This document shows, in pieces, positions 1-7,309 of a stretch of DNA of 9,530 nucleotides. The notes below the pieces were generated by a model that made no database searches, had not been told where the DNA came from, and was given only the letters and a program-made list of their open reading frames with translations. Numbering within the stretch: the first letter of the stretch is position 1; each line of letters starts with the position of its first letter. The position numbers were made by a program, and so were the translations under genes. The stretch is from an uncultured Blautia sp. (GTDB lineage Bacteria; Bacillota; Clostridia; Lachnospirales; Lachnospiraceae): NCBI GenBank assembly GCA_934394595.1, contig CAKRRX010000100.1, positions 1 to 9,530 on the forward strand. The letters run 5' to 3'.

Positions 1-1049
1 AATATTTTAAACCATGCCACTGCTGCAAATCCCCAGAAAAAACAGTATAGAAGGTTAATTCTTCCCCCAAGGTTAAATGGAATGTCACTATAATCCCAGA
101 ATACAGTTCCAAATACAATTTCGGTAAACACGCTGCAAATATATTCGTAGGCTCCTCCAAGGAAAGTACCCATCCAGAAAAGGAACTGCTGGGAGCGGTT
201 TCTGTATTTATAAAGAAGGGCTGTAACCGCTGCAATGGCAAGTCCCCACACAATACTGAAGTCTCCCCATACCACACTGCTGCGGCTCATCCACACACCC
301 ATTGTAAGCCTGCAGAAAATCGTCTCTGTGATATCACCAAGGAATGCTCCGATAAAAAACAACAGACAGATTTTGTAAAAACTGCAACCATAGGCAAAAA
401 TCTCCGGATGCGCCGCCTCTTTCTCCGTATGTTGCTTCTGAGGATAAGCTTTGGTAATTCGACGATTTACAACATCATCAATTTTTGCCCCGAGTTTTCT
501 TGTTATGGAATCAATATCCCTGTCAGCAGCGATCCATTTCTCAGGATTCTTACTGTGTCCGAATAAAACAGTTAAAGTAGCCACTGCGTCCACTGCCAGA
601 AAGCCCAGCAGAACCAGTATGATAATTCTGCTTATAAGACCTGGGAGCATGCCATACAAGGACATACAAAGCCCGTTTCCAAATTTGATCACAAATACAC
701 CAAGAATACCCCAGACACAGGAGGTTGGCACACTGACGTAGCCATCCAGGTTCCATTTCATCTTATGGTAGTCCCACCATCTTTCATGGTACCACATTTC
801 AATTAAATGACCGGCGATCCACTCAAGCAGTGAGGCTACGATGGCGCAGCCAAGAAACAGCCAGATGCCTGTCAGTTCTCTTGTAAATGCGGTAATAAAG
901 AATCCTCCAAATCCATAGATCAGGCAGAATGGACCGTTGATAATACCTCTGTTTGCAAATTTCTTCTGTTTCAGGGAAGCAAGAACAGTCTCAAGGACCC
1001 ATCCTGCAAAGGAATAGATGAGAAACAGCCAAAGTAATTTCCAGATCAT
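1..1049 (-). CDS. Two-domain CmpB-family membrane protein, 3' end cut by window
   Basis: An open frame from ATG at 1049 runs without a stop to position 3, giving 349 visible residues with the C-terminus missing. An AGAGGAG site sits just upstream, and only 15 bases separate the ATG from the rnfB stop, so it is very likely the last visible gene of the rnf transcript. The N-terminal half (about 1-165) carries the marks of the CmpB / putative ABC-transporter type IV membrane family (Pfam PF06541, by recall): IYSFAGWVLET at 11-21, NRGIINGPFCLIYG at 33-46 and WWDY at 91-94, with several hydrophobic segments. A polar linker (about 165-220) follows, then a second membrane half with GDITETIF at 238-245 and FWDYSDIPFNLGGRI at 317-331, a second copy of the WWDY motif region. 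The family has no firmly established biochemical role. I see no ATP-binding motif, so transport activity is not shown. Family assignment is fairly sure; function is unknown. Confidence 0.85.
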   Translation of the reverse strand, partial: MIWKLLWLFLIYSFAGWVLETVLASLKQKKFANRGIINGPFCLIYGFGGFFITAFTRELTGIWLFLGCAIVASLLEWIAGHLIEMWYHERWWDYHKMKWNLDGYVSVPTSCVWGILGVFVIKFGNGLCMSLYGMLPGLISRIIILVLLGFLAVDAVATLTVLFGHSKNPEKWIAADRDIDSITRKLGAKIDDVVNRRITKAYPQKQHTEKEAAHPEIFAYGCSFYKICLLFFIGAFLGDITETIFCRLTMGVWMSRSSVVWGDFSIVWGLAIAAVTALLYKYRNRSQQFLFWMGTFLGGAYEYICSVFTEIVFGTVFWDYSDIPFNLGGRINLLYCFFWGFAAVAWFKI

Positions 1050-1064
1050 ATGCGTGTCTCCTCT

Positions 1065-1862
1065 TTATGCCTCCCGGATAATGCCTCTTGGGCATGCCTC
1101 CTTGCAGGCCCCACATCCTGTACATTTTGCAGGATCAATATGGGCACAGAAATTCTCTACGGTAATTGCACCGTTAGGACAGGTTTTCTCACACTTCTTA
1201 CAGCCAATGCAACCAACCTCACAGGCAGACATTACCTGTTTGCCTTTATCATGGGAACTGCAGTCCACAGCCACTTTCTGATCGTATGGAATCAGTTCGA
1301 TCAGATGTCTTGGACATTTGGCCACACATTTACCACAGGCTTTACATGCCTCTTTATCTACCACTGCAATGCCATCTACAATATGAATGGCATGAAATGG
1401 ACAGGCTTTCACGCAGCTTCCAAAACCACAGCAGCCATAGGTACAGGCTTTTGCGCCACCATTTGGAACAAAGGGAAGCATCTCACAGTCTTCCACGCCT
1501 GTGTAAACATACTCCTCTTTTGCCTTTTCGCAGGTTCCGGAGCATTTTACATGGGCTACCTGACGTACTGTCTCCACAGCTTCCTGCCCCATGATTCCTG
1601 CAATGATCTTTCCAACAGGCTCGCCGCCTACAGGACAGCGGTTCACAGGAGCTTCCCCCTTTGCAATTGCAGCTGCAAGGCCATCACAGCCCGGATATCC
1701 GCATCCACCACAGTTATTTCCCGGAAGAGCCTCTCTTATGGCAACTTCCTTCTCATCAATCTCAACAGCAAATTTCTTTCCGGCTACTCCAAGGAAAACA
1801 CCGATGAAGAGGCCCACTGCCGCAACCAGAATTGTTGCCGCTATAATCGCACTAATATTCAT
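1065..1862 (-). CDS. rnfB: RnfB, ferredoxin-type iron-sulfur subunit of the Rnf complex
   Basis: 265 residues. RnfB is the likely entry point for ferredoxin electrons into the Rnf complex, which couples ferredoxin:NAD+ electron transfer to Na+ or H+ export. A membrane anchor spans about 4-27. Next is the RnfB-type cluster motif with C51, C54, C59 and C76 (CGGCGYPGC). The C-terminal part holds two classical 4Fe-4S motifs, C173-C176-C179-C183 and C247-C250-C253-C257, plus C218-C221-C224-C228. Further cysteines at 107, 111, 126, 140, 144, 145, 150 and 154 could hold more clusters. The total is 27 cysteines, matching the long multi-cluster clostridial form rather than the shorter proteobacterial RnfB. 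The ATG is preceded by TAAGGAGGCG, a near-ideal ribosome binding site that begins at the rnfA stop codon; 12 bases separate the genes. The long plus-strand frame opposite is a shadow. Confidence 0.96.
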   Translation of the reverse strand: MNISAIIAATILVAAVGLFIGVFLGVAGKKFAVEIDEKEVAIREALPGNNCGGCGYPGCDGLAAAIAKGEAPVNRCPVGGEPVGKIIAGIMGQEAVETVRQVAHVKCSGTCEKAKEEYVYTGVEDCEMLPFVPNGGAKACTYGCCGFGSCVKACPFHAIHIVDGIAVVDKEACKACGKCVAKCPRHLIELIPYDQKVAVDCSSHDKGKQVMSACEVGCIGCKKCEKTCPNGAITVENFCAHIDPAKCTGCGACKEACPRGIIREA

Positions 1863-1874
1863 TCCGACGCCTCC

Positions 1875-2450
1875 TTAAATCAATCCTGAAAATCCGAAAA
1901 AAGCAATAGCCATCAGTCCTGCCGTCAGAAGAACAGTAGGGAATCCCTGGAATGCTTCCGGGATATCGTTGTAGGCAATTTTCTCACGGATTCCTGCCAT
2001 CAGCACAATAGAAATGGAGAAGCCAAATGCAGTTGCAAAACCATTTACCGTACCTTCCAGGATATTATAATCCTTCTGCACATTGGTAAGAGCCACACCA
2101 AGAACTGCACAGTTTGTAGTGATCAGCGGCAGATACACACCCAGTGCCTTGTAAAGGGAAGGCATGCTCTTTTTCAGGAACATTTCCACAAACTGTACCA
2201 GTGCTGCAATGATCAGAATAAATACGATGGTCTGAAGGTATGTCAGATCCAGAGGCTGAAGAATCAGTTTATAGATCACACTGGTTACAAAAGAAGACAG
2301 GGTGATTACGAAAATAACCGCACCGCCCATACCGGCTGCTGTGTCAGTAGTCTTGGATACGCCAAGAAACGGGCAAAGACCCATGAACTGACTTAAAACT
2401 ACATTATTTACAAGCGCAGAGCTTACAATGATCAGCAATAATTCTTTCAT
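1875..2450 (-). CDS. rnfA: RnfA, membrane subunit of the Rnf complex
   Basis: 191 residues, the usual length for RnfA/NqrE, with about six hydrophobic segments covering nearly the whole protein. RnfA and RnfE are homologous, oppositely oriented membrane subunits that in the Rnf and Nqr families share an iron-sulfur centre in the membrane plane. The expected ligands are present: C26 in FMGLCPFLGVS and C114 in ITTNCAVLGVAL. The start at 2450 has the site AAAGGGGG, formed by the last codons of rnfE, with the rnfE TAA between it and the ATG. Seven bases separate the two genes, suggesting coupled translation. Confidence 0.97.
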   Translation of the reverse strand: MKELLLIIVSSALVNNVVLSQFMGLCPFLGVSKTTDTAAGMGGAVIFVITLSSFVTSVIYKLILQPLDLTYLQTIVFILIIAALVQFVEMFLKKSMPSLYKALGVYLPLITTNCAVLGVALTNVQKDYNILEGTVNGFATAFGFSISIVLMAGIREKIAYNDIPEAFQGFPTVLLTAGLMAIAFFGFSGLI

Positions 2451-2456
2451 CTTCTC

Positions 2457-3167
2457 TTACCCCCTTTTTCCTGAGCACATGGAATTTCCGCAGGAAGCAC
2501 AGCTGCCCTTGCAATCCGGATTGCTTGGATCAATGCCCCGTTTTGCAGCGCCAAGCTTGAACTTGTTCTGGATTGCAGATAAAAATGCAAGGACAAAAAA
2601 TGCACCAGGTGCAAGAATAAAGATAGTTACAGGCTCATAGCCCATTTTTCCTGCTGCTGCATCTGCAAGAGGAAGGATCTGTTTGCCGAAAATGCTTCCG
2701 GCACCGATCAGCTCACGTACCGCACCAATGCAGGTGATACTTAAAGTAAATCCAAGTCCCATGCCAATTCCATCAAACAGCGACGGAACAGGTTTGTTCT
2801 TGGAAGCATAAGCCTCTGCTCTACCCAGAATGATACAGTTTACTACGATCAGTGGAATATATATTCCAAGAGAAGAATAAAGAAACGGAATAAATCCCTG
2901 TAAAAGCATCTGTACAATTGTTACAAAGGATGCGACAACAACAATATAAGCTGGCATACGCACACTGTCCGGAATAAAATTACGGAGCAGGGAAATCATC
3001 AGATTGGAAGCTGCCAGGATTACCGTTGTTGTAAGACCCATTCCAATACCATTGATGGCAGATGTGGTGATCGCCAATGTAGGACACATACCAAGCATCA
3101 GCACAAACGTAGGATTTTCTTTGATTATACCATTTATCAGTCGTTCAGATGGTGTATTCTTTTTCAT
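2457..3167 (-). CDS. rnfE: RnfE, membrane subunit with cysteine-rich C-terminal tail
   Basis: 236 residues, homologous to RnfA. Six hydrophobic segments lie between about 20 and 200. The paired cysteines expected for the intramembrane iron-sulfur centre are C28 (LGMCPTLAIT) and C111 (VVNCIILGRAEAYAS). After the last membrane segment comes a basic stretch and a tail holding C219, C223, C226 and C231 (C-x3-C-x2-C-x4-C), which proteobacterial RnfE proteins generally lack as far as I recall. The tail might bind metal or take part in disulfide chemistry; this is inference. The ATG overlaps the rnfG stop as ATGA, and AAAGGGGG in the rnfG 3' end serves as ribosome binding site. Confidence 0.96.
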   Translation of the reverse strand: MKKNTPSERLINGIIKENPTFVLMLGMCPTLAITTSAINGIGMGLTTTVILAASNLMISLLRNFIPDSVRMPAYIVVVASFVTIVQMLLQGFIPFLYSSLGIYIPLIVVNCIILGRAEAYASKNKPVPSLFDGIGMGLGFTLSITCIGAVRELIGAGSIFGKQILPLADAAAGKMGYEPVTIFILAPGAFFVLAFLSAIQNKFKLGAAKRGIDPSNPDCKGSCASCGNSMCSGKRG

Positions 3168-3778
3168 TTCTGACTGCCCCCTTTCTCATAACGAAATGCG
3201 GCAAGTCCTGCATTGACGCCATTTGTCATAGCATTTGTGGTAATCGTCGCACCACTCAATGCATCAATCTCATCATCAGTAGTGGCACCTGTCTTTGTGT
3301 AGGTGAATTTCTCCACATTTTTTTCTTTGAACTGATTCTTGAAATCGTCTGTAGTTGCACGCATTCCAAGACCTGCGGTCTCACTGATGGACAAAATGGA
3401 AATACCATTTAAAGTTCCATCATCCTGGACACCCATTGCAAACTTGATGTCCCCGCCATAGCCCTCGGAAGTTATCACTGTAAAGGCATAACCCAGTTCA
3501 TTTCCCTGGTCGTCCTTTGCCAGCATTACTTCATCAATACTCTGGGCAGTATATCCGTTCTCGTCCAGATAACCTTCCATCTCTGCATCTTCCCCACTGA
3601 AAACCACATCAAAGGAAGCGGCATCTGCAAATACAGCTTTGTATGCTTCTTCTTTTTCCTTTGCCTGCTGCGCTGCAATAGGACCTGCGGTAATGTCATT
3701 GACAAGGCCAAGAAACAGTCCGGAGATCAGTGTGATCACCGTCAGGGCAAGAGTATCTTTCACAATCTTATTTTTCAT
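3164..3778 (-). CDS. rnfG: RnfG, covalently flavinylated subunit of the Rnf complex
   Basis: 204 residues. One N-terminal membrane segment (about 8-28) is followed by an acidic soluble domain expected to lie outside the cytoplasmic membrane. The flavinylation motif DALSGATIT is at 172-180. In the RnfG/NqrC family FMN is joined by a phosphoester bond to the last threonine of SGAT, here T178, by the flavin transferase ApbE. The family motifs EGYGGDI (105-111) and ETAGLG (133-138) are also present. The ATG overlaps the rnfD stop in an ATGA junction, with AAAGGAGG inside the last rnfD codons, indicating translational coupling. No apbE lies in the window, so the transferase must be encoded elsewhere. 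Confidence 0.96.
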   Translation of the reverse strand: MKNKIVKDTLALTVITLISGLFLGLVNDITAGPIAAQQAKEKEEAYKAVFADAASFDVVFSGEDAEMEGYLDENGYTAQSIDEVMLAKDDQGNELGYAFTVITSEGYGGDIKFAMGVQDDGTLNGISILSISETAGLGMRATTDDFKNQFKEKNVEKFTYTKTGATTDDEIDALSGATITTNAMTNGVNAGLAAFRYEKGGSQK

Positions 3779-4755
3779 TTTTTTGCGCCTCCTTTTCCAA
3801 ATGCAACCGGACGTGTAAAACGTTCAATCTGAGGTACCAGAAGGTTGCAGAAAATAATCGCATAGGAAACGCCCTCTGCGGAAGCTCCGAAAATACGGAA
3901 GATTCCGGTGAGCACACCAAGACAGACACCGTATACATACTGCCCTTTTGGTGTGATAGGACTTGTGACATAATCCGTTGCCATAAACCAGGCTCCAAGC
4001 ATAAGACCGCCGCCGCACAGATGGGTAAACAGATAATTCACATCAAAGCCTTTTTGGGAAACCAGCATATAGATGATGATAAACACTGCAAAACTGCCAA
4101 TGTATGTAAGCGGAATTCTGGCGCTGATCACTTTATAGCAAAGTAAAATAGCCGCACCGATCAAAATAGCGATCACAGAGGTCTCACCGATCGTACCCTG
4201 GATGTTTCCAAGGATCAGGTTCTTCACAGGCACTGAAGAGCCTGCTACAAAACCATGATCACGAAGAGCGGCAAGCGGAGTGGCACCTGTCACACCGTCA
4301 ACTGCCCCTTTAAAGCTGTCTGATACAGAAAAATCTGTCATCTTTCCAGCAAAGGAGATCATCAAAAAACAACGGGCTGCAAGAGCCGGGTTCATAAAGT
4401 TCTGTCCCAGACCACCGAAAAGCTGTTTTACTACAATAATGGCAAAAACACTGCCAAGTGCCGGTATCCATAAAGGAATCCCTGCCGGCATATTCATGCC
4501 GATGAGAAGTCCGGTTACCACTGCACTGAAGTCTTTCACCGTATTCTTTTTATGCATAAAATGGTCGTATAACCACTCTGCAAGCACTGCGCTGCCAGTA
4601 GATACCACCATAACAGCAAGTGCCTTTAATCCATAATTATAAACTCCCACAATGGCAGCAGGCAAAAGTGCGATGGTAACCAACTGCATGATCTTTGCAG
4701 TGGTCATCCTTGCCCGGACATGGGGATTGGATGATACATTAAGCATTTGTTCCAT
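3775..4755 (-). CDS. rnfD: RnfD, covalently flavinylated membrane subunit of the Rnf complex
   Basis: 326 residues, typical of RnfD/NqrB-like proteins, with roughly eight to ten hydrophobic segments. The flavin attachment motif DGVTGATPLAAL is at 153-164; by family precedent FMN is joined to T159. Other conserved segments are NPHVRA near the N-terminus, GQNFMNPALAAR (117-128) and ASAEGVSYAI (291-300). RnfD is thought to carry electrons across the membrane and contribute to the ion path. The start has AGGGGGAAG immediately after the rnfC stop, and 17 bases separate the genes. The last four bases overlap rnfG. Confidence 0.97.
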   Translation of the reverse strand: MEQMLNVSSNPHVRARMTTAKIMQLVTIALLPAAIVGVYNYGLKALAVMVVSTGSAVLAEWLYDHFMHKKNTVKDFSAVVTGLLIGMNMPAGIPLWIPALGSVFAIIVVKQLFGGLGQNFMNPALAARCFLMISFAGKMTDFSVSDSFKGAVDGVTGATPLAALRDHGFVAGSSVPVKNLILGNIQGTIGETSVIAILIGAAILLCYKVISARIPLTYIGSFAVFIIIYMLVSQKGFDVNYLFTHLCGGGLMLGAWFMATDYVTSPITPKGQYVYGVCLGVLTGIFRIFGASAEGVSYAIIFCNLLVPQIERFTRPVAFGKGGAKK

Positions 4756-4772
4756 TTGTTTCTTCCCCCTTA

Positions 4773-6092
4773 TTATTTCTTCTTCCTGCTTGCCAGCACC
4801 ATTTTACGCATGGATTTGATGCTCTGGGTCAGTGGACGTTTTGCAGGACAGATATAGCTGCAGCAGCCGCACTCACAGCATTCCATTCCGTCAAACTTCT
4901 GGAAGTTTTCCATATCTCCACGCTGTGCAAAAGTAGCCAGTTTTGCAGGGATCACATGTCCCGGACAGACACTTACACAGCGGCCGCAGTTAATGCAGGC
5001 TGTCTCTTCCTCTTTCGCATCGGATACCGGATCCTTTTGCATACAAAGAAGGGAGGAAGAAGTCTTTACACAAGGCACATGAAGATCATACAGGGCAAAT
5101 CCCATCATCGGACCGCCGGAGATTACCTTTCCGGCATGTTCTTTCAGCCCGCCAGCTGCATCGATCAGTTCAGCCATATCCGTTCCTGTACAGACTTCAA
5201 AATGTGCAGGACGGTTGATTCCCTTTCCTGTCACAGTAAAGATTCGCTTCATGATCGGTCTGCCGAGTACCACTGCATCATAAATACTGCAAATCGTCTC
5301 AACATTATCCACAATACATCCAGCATCAGCAGGAAGCATGGAGGAATTGATTTCTCTTCCGGTAACTGCATAGATCAGGGTACGCTCACCCCCCTGTGGA
5401 TACTTGGTCATCATTTCTTTTACTTCGATGTTTGGGATGTCTTTTACCAACTCCTGCATTTTAGCAATACAATCAGGTTTATTATCTTCAATACAAATAC
5501 ATCCTTTCGCATTTGCAAAAAGTCCCACTACAATTTTCAGACCTTCTACAACCTTTTCCGGCTGATCCATCATACGCCTGTAGTCACTGGTAAGATAAGG
5601 CTCACACTCCGCTCCATTTACCAGTATGTACTCGATCTTGTCCGGCTCCTTAGGAGAAAGCTTCACATGAGTGGGGAAACCAGCTCCTCCAAGTCCTACT
5701 ACACCGCCATCCCGAATCCTTCCAATGATCTCCTCGCGATTAAGCTGTTTCGGATTTGCCGGGTGGAATTCCACCTCTTCATATAATCCGTCATTTTCCA
5801 CAATAATGGAATCTACCATACTTCCGGTAGCTGTAAGACGTTTTTCGATACCTTTTACAGTACCAGATACAGAAGCATGAATGGGGGCAGATACGAATCC
5901 GCCTGCTTCTGCGATCATCTGTCCTGCCAGTACATGATCGCCTTTTGCAACCACAGCCTTGGCCGGAGCACCAATGTGCTGGGACAATGGATACGCCAGA
6001 TCAGCCTTGGGGAGATATTTCTCCACCGGGCAGTCCTTTGACATTTCTTTTCCCTCAAAAGGGTGTACGCCACCTTTAAAAGTTAACCGCAC
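4773..6092 (-). CDS. rnfC: RnfC, NADH/FMN-binding iron-sulfur subunit of the Rnf complex
   Basis: 439 residues. RnfC is the cytoplasmic NAD+-reducing subunit, related to the NuoF family. The N-terminal domain (FKGGVHPFEGK at 5-15) fits RnfC. The glycine-rich loop GLGGAGFPTHVKL (133-145) and VNGAECEPYLTSDYR (158-172) mark the FMN/NADH-binding core. Two 4Fe-4S motifs follow: C366-C369-C372-C376 and C405-C408-C411-C415. The C-terminus is short and basic, without the long alanine-rich repeat tail of some proteobacterial RnfC proteins. The start codon read from the sequence is GTG, not ATG. It fits because AAAGGCGGTG lies 7 bases upstream and residues begin the usual RnfC N-terminus. It is the first gene of the rnfCDGEAB block. 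Confidence 0.97.
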   Translation of the reverse strand: MRLTFKGGVHPFEGKEMSKDCPVEKYLPKADLAYPLSQHIGAPAKAVVAKGDHVLAGQMIAEAGGFVSAPIHASVSGTVKGIEKRLTATGSMVDSIIVENDGLYEEVEFHPANPKQLNREEIIGRIRDGGVVGLGGAGFPTHVKLSPKEPDKIEYILVNGAECEPYLTSDYRRMMDQPEKVVEGLKIVVGLFANAKGCICIEDNKPDCIAKMQELVKDIPNIEVKEMMTKYPQGGERTLIYAVTGREINSSMLPADAGCIVDNVETICSIYDAVVLGRPIMKRIFTVTGKGINRPAHFEVCTGTDMAELIDAAGGLKEHAGKVISGGPMMGFALYDLHVPCVKTSSSLLCMQKDPVSDAKEEETACINCGRCVSVCPGHVIPAKLATFAQRGDMENFQKFDGMECCECGCCSYICPAKRPLTQSIKSMRKMVLASRKKK

Positions 6093-6100
6093 TTATATTC

Positions 6101-6109
6101 ACCGCCTTT
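6101..6109 (-). promoter_or_regulatory. Ribosome binding site deciding the GTG start of rnfC
   Basis: On the minus strand AAGGCGGTG ends 7-8 bases before the GTG at 6092. No in-frame ATG nearby has a comparable site, so this supports initiation at GTG. Confidence 0.65.
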
Positions 6110-6118
6110 ATAGTATTT

Positions 6119-6147
6119 GATTACTGACTCTTTTGTCCGCAGTAACC
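6119..6147 (-). other. Small leader hairpin upstream of rnfC
   Basis: On the minus strand GGTTACTG (6147-6140) can pair with CAGTAATC (6126-6119) around a 13-base loop, with one G-U pair. No U-run follows, so it is not a typical terminator. It would lie in the 5' leader just before the rnfC ribosome binding site and could affect message stability or translation, but 8 base pairs may occur by chance. Confidence 0.3.
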
Positions 6148-6167
6148 TGATTTTTTGTCTGCATTTT

Positions 6168-6196
6168 ATATTAAATTTTACTTTTGTCTTACCCAA
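6168..6196 (-). promoter_or_regulatory. Candidate promoter of the rnf operon
   Basis: On the minus strand TTGGGT (6196-6191), 17 bases, then TAATAT (6173-6168) fits a vegetative promoter with a weak -35 box, in an AT-rich stretch between the stop of the upstream CmpB-family gene and rnfC. No hairpin terminator is visible before it, so read-through from the upstream gene is also possible. Confidence 0.35.
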
Positions 6197-6209
6197 AGAG
6201 CATCTGTTA

Positions 6210-7100
6210 TTATTCAGCATCTTTCTTTTTTCTGCCAAATCCATATTTTCTGTGTATCTTATATCCACGGTTCAGATTGGGGTATGCCTTTACAAAACGC
6301 TGCATATTGTGACTGACTTTGCCTGCCATAGCCTCTTTACGCTTCTGCAGTTCCTCTGAAATGTCAGACATCATAACATTTCTCTTCTCTTCCAGTTCTT
6401 TGATCCGTGTAATATCATCCAGACGCTCCAGCTTACTTTCCAGCTGTTTCTTGAGCCTCTCCTTTGAAAGTCCATTGGACTCTTCCAGGCTCTCCATCTT
6501 CTCACGCGCCTGCACAAGCAATTCCACTCTTAACCGGTCCAGGGCCTGCTCCCATGCAGGGATACGCTCGTGCAGATGGAAAGCTGCTGCTGCTGAGAAA
6601 GCAAAATCCACAATATAGACCACTGTGATCACACAAACTGCAATCTCTCCGATCTTTCTGGAATAAAGTTCTACAAAGTCTGCTACCACCGGATGAAGTA
6701 CCCTGAAAAGCCCTACTGTAAATAATCCCCAGCCAAGGGAACATCCAAGACAGATACGTCCCTGGAAATTAAACTTCTTATCGCTGTAATCCCACCAGGA
6801 AGTGTGAAAAATATTTTCCATCAGCGCTGCTGTCACATATTCCAGTGCAGTTGCCACCACAATTCCTCCCGCAAATAAAGCAAGCAAATTCCCGCTTACC
6901 GGAAGAAGGATCATATATACAGCAAGTGCGCCACAACCGTATATGGTACACAAAGGACCATTGATAAAGCCTCTGTTTATCAGCTTACCTTTACGAACTG
7001 ACACATAGCAGGTTTCCCACAACCAGCCCAGAAAACTGTATATGTAGAACCAGTTTGCAATGTGATAGAAATCCACTCCGTTAATTGTCAAATCCCACAT
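6210..7100 (-). CDS. Single-domain CmpB-family membrane protein with coiled-coil tail
   Basis: 296 residues. It shares the CmpB / putative ABC-transporter type IV family marks with the gene at 1-1049: YIYSFLGWLWET (19-30), NRGFINGPLCTIYG (42-55), SWWDYSDKKFNFQGRI (101-116). About five hydrophobic segments lie between 10 and 175. The rest is charged: residues about 180-260 are rich in E, K, R and L with coiled-coil character, followed by a basic tail (GRKKK near the end). It is expected to be a membrane protein with a cytoplasmic helical extension. The ATG at 7100 has AAAAGGAGAAAC upstream. It lies 117 bases before rnfC on the same strand, with no clear terminator between, so it may be co-transcribed with the rnf genes. 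No ATPase or substrate-binding motif is visible; function is unknown. Confidence 0.85.
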   Translation of the reverse strand: MWDLTINGVDFYHIANWFYIYSFLGWLWETCYVSVRKGKLINRGFINGPLCTIYGCGALAVYMILLPVSGNLLALFAGGIVVATALEYVTAALMENIFHTSWWDYSDKKFNFQGRICLGCSLGWGLFTVGLFRVLHPVVADFVELYSRKIGEIAVCVITVVYIVDFAFSAAAAFHLHERIPAWEQALDRLRVELLVQAREKMESLEESNGLSKERLKKQLESKLERLDDITRIKELEEKRNVMMSDISEELQKRKEAMAGKVSHNMQRFVKAYPNLNRGYKIHRKYGFGRKKKDAE

Positions 7101-7133
7101 ATGTTTCTCCTTTTTTCAAATACTTCGGATTCC

Positions 7134-7178
7134 AAGTTCAATTGTTTTTCGCCCAAGCACGGACATCTTTTTGAACTT
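7134..7178 (-). repeat. Inverted repeat in the leader of the CmpB-family gene
   Basis: AAGTTCAA (7134-7141) and TTGAACTT (7171-7178) are perfect 8-base inverted copies 29 bases apart, each flanked on the outer side by CC/GG-type bases. They lie in the divergent intergenic region, about 35-80 bases upstream of the ATG at 7100. They could form a long-loop RNA stem or two half-sites for a regulator. No U-run suggests a terminator. Confidence 0.35.
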
Positions 7179-7272
7179 TTGGCTCTGTTATTTATATATT
7201 CTGACTATTTCACATATTCTACTATACCGCATTTTGTAAAAAAATTCACTACCTAAAAAGAAAAAAATTGTG

Positions 7273-7278
7273 TATAAT
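7273..7278 (+). promoter_or_regulatory. Candidate -10 box for the RNase H-like gene
   Basis: A perfect TATAAT preceded directly by TG lies 31 bases before the ATG at 7310. No good -35 box is found 16-18 bases upstream (TACCTA region), so the promoter is uncertain. The remaining 7101-7270 region is AT-rich; I found no convincing promoter for the minus-strand gene in it. Confidence 0.4.
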
Positions 7279-7309
7279 TGAATACAATCCATGAAAGGAG
7301 TATAAGAAG

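Noticed and set aside
1050..1889. A 279-codon plus-strand open frame opposite rnfB
   Set aside because: It lies opposite a clearly real gene. The many cysteine codons of rnfB read in reverse yield few stops, the translation shows no domain, and no good ribosome binding site is seen.
4956..5786. A 276-codon plus-strand open frame opposite rnfC
   Set aside because: Antisense to conserved rnfC, with composition typical of a shadow frame and no recognisable motif.
6083..6268. A 61-codon minus-strand frame spanning the gap before rnfC, possible leader peptide
   Set aside because: Its start lies inside the CmpB-family gene without a ribosome binding site, and the product is a low-complexity basic peptide. 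Translational coupling to rnfC cannot be excluded but is unsupported.
6210..7100. Possibility that the CmpB-family genes are classical ABC transporter permeases
   Set aside because: No Walker A/B or ABC signature, no binding protein and no ATPase gene are in the window; the family name alone does not show transport.
7271..7286. TGTAT-AATTGA-ATACA palindrome over the -10 box of the nuclease gene
   Set aside because: Only five base pairs per arm in AT-rich DNA, easily due to chance, so not called an operator.
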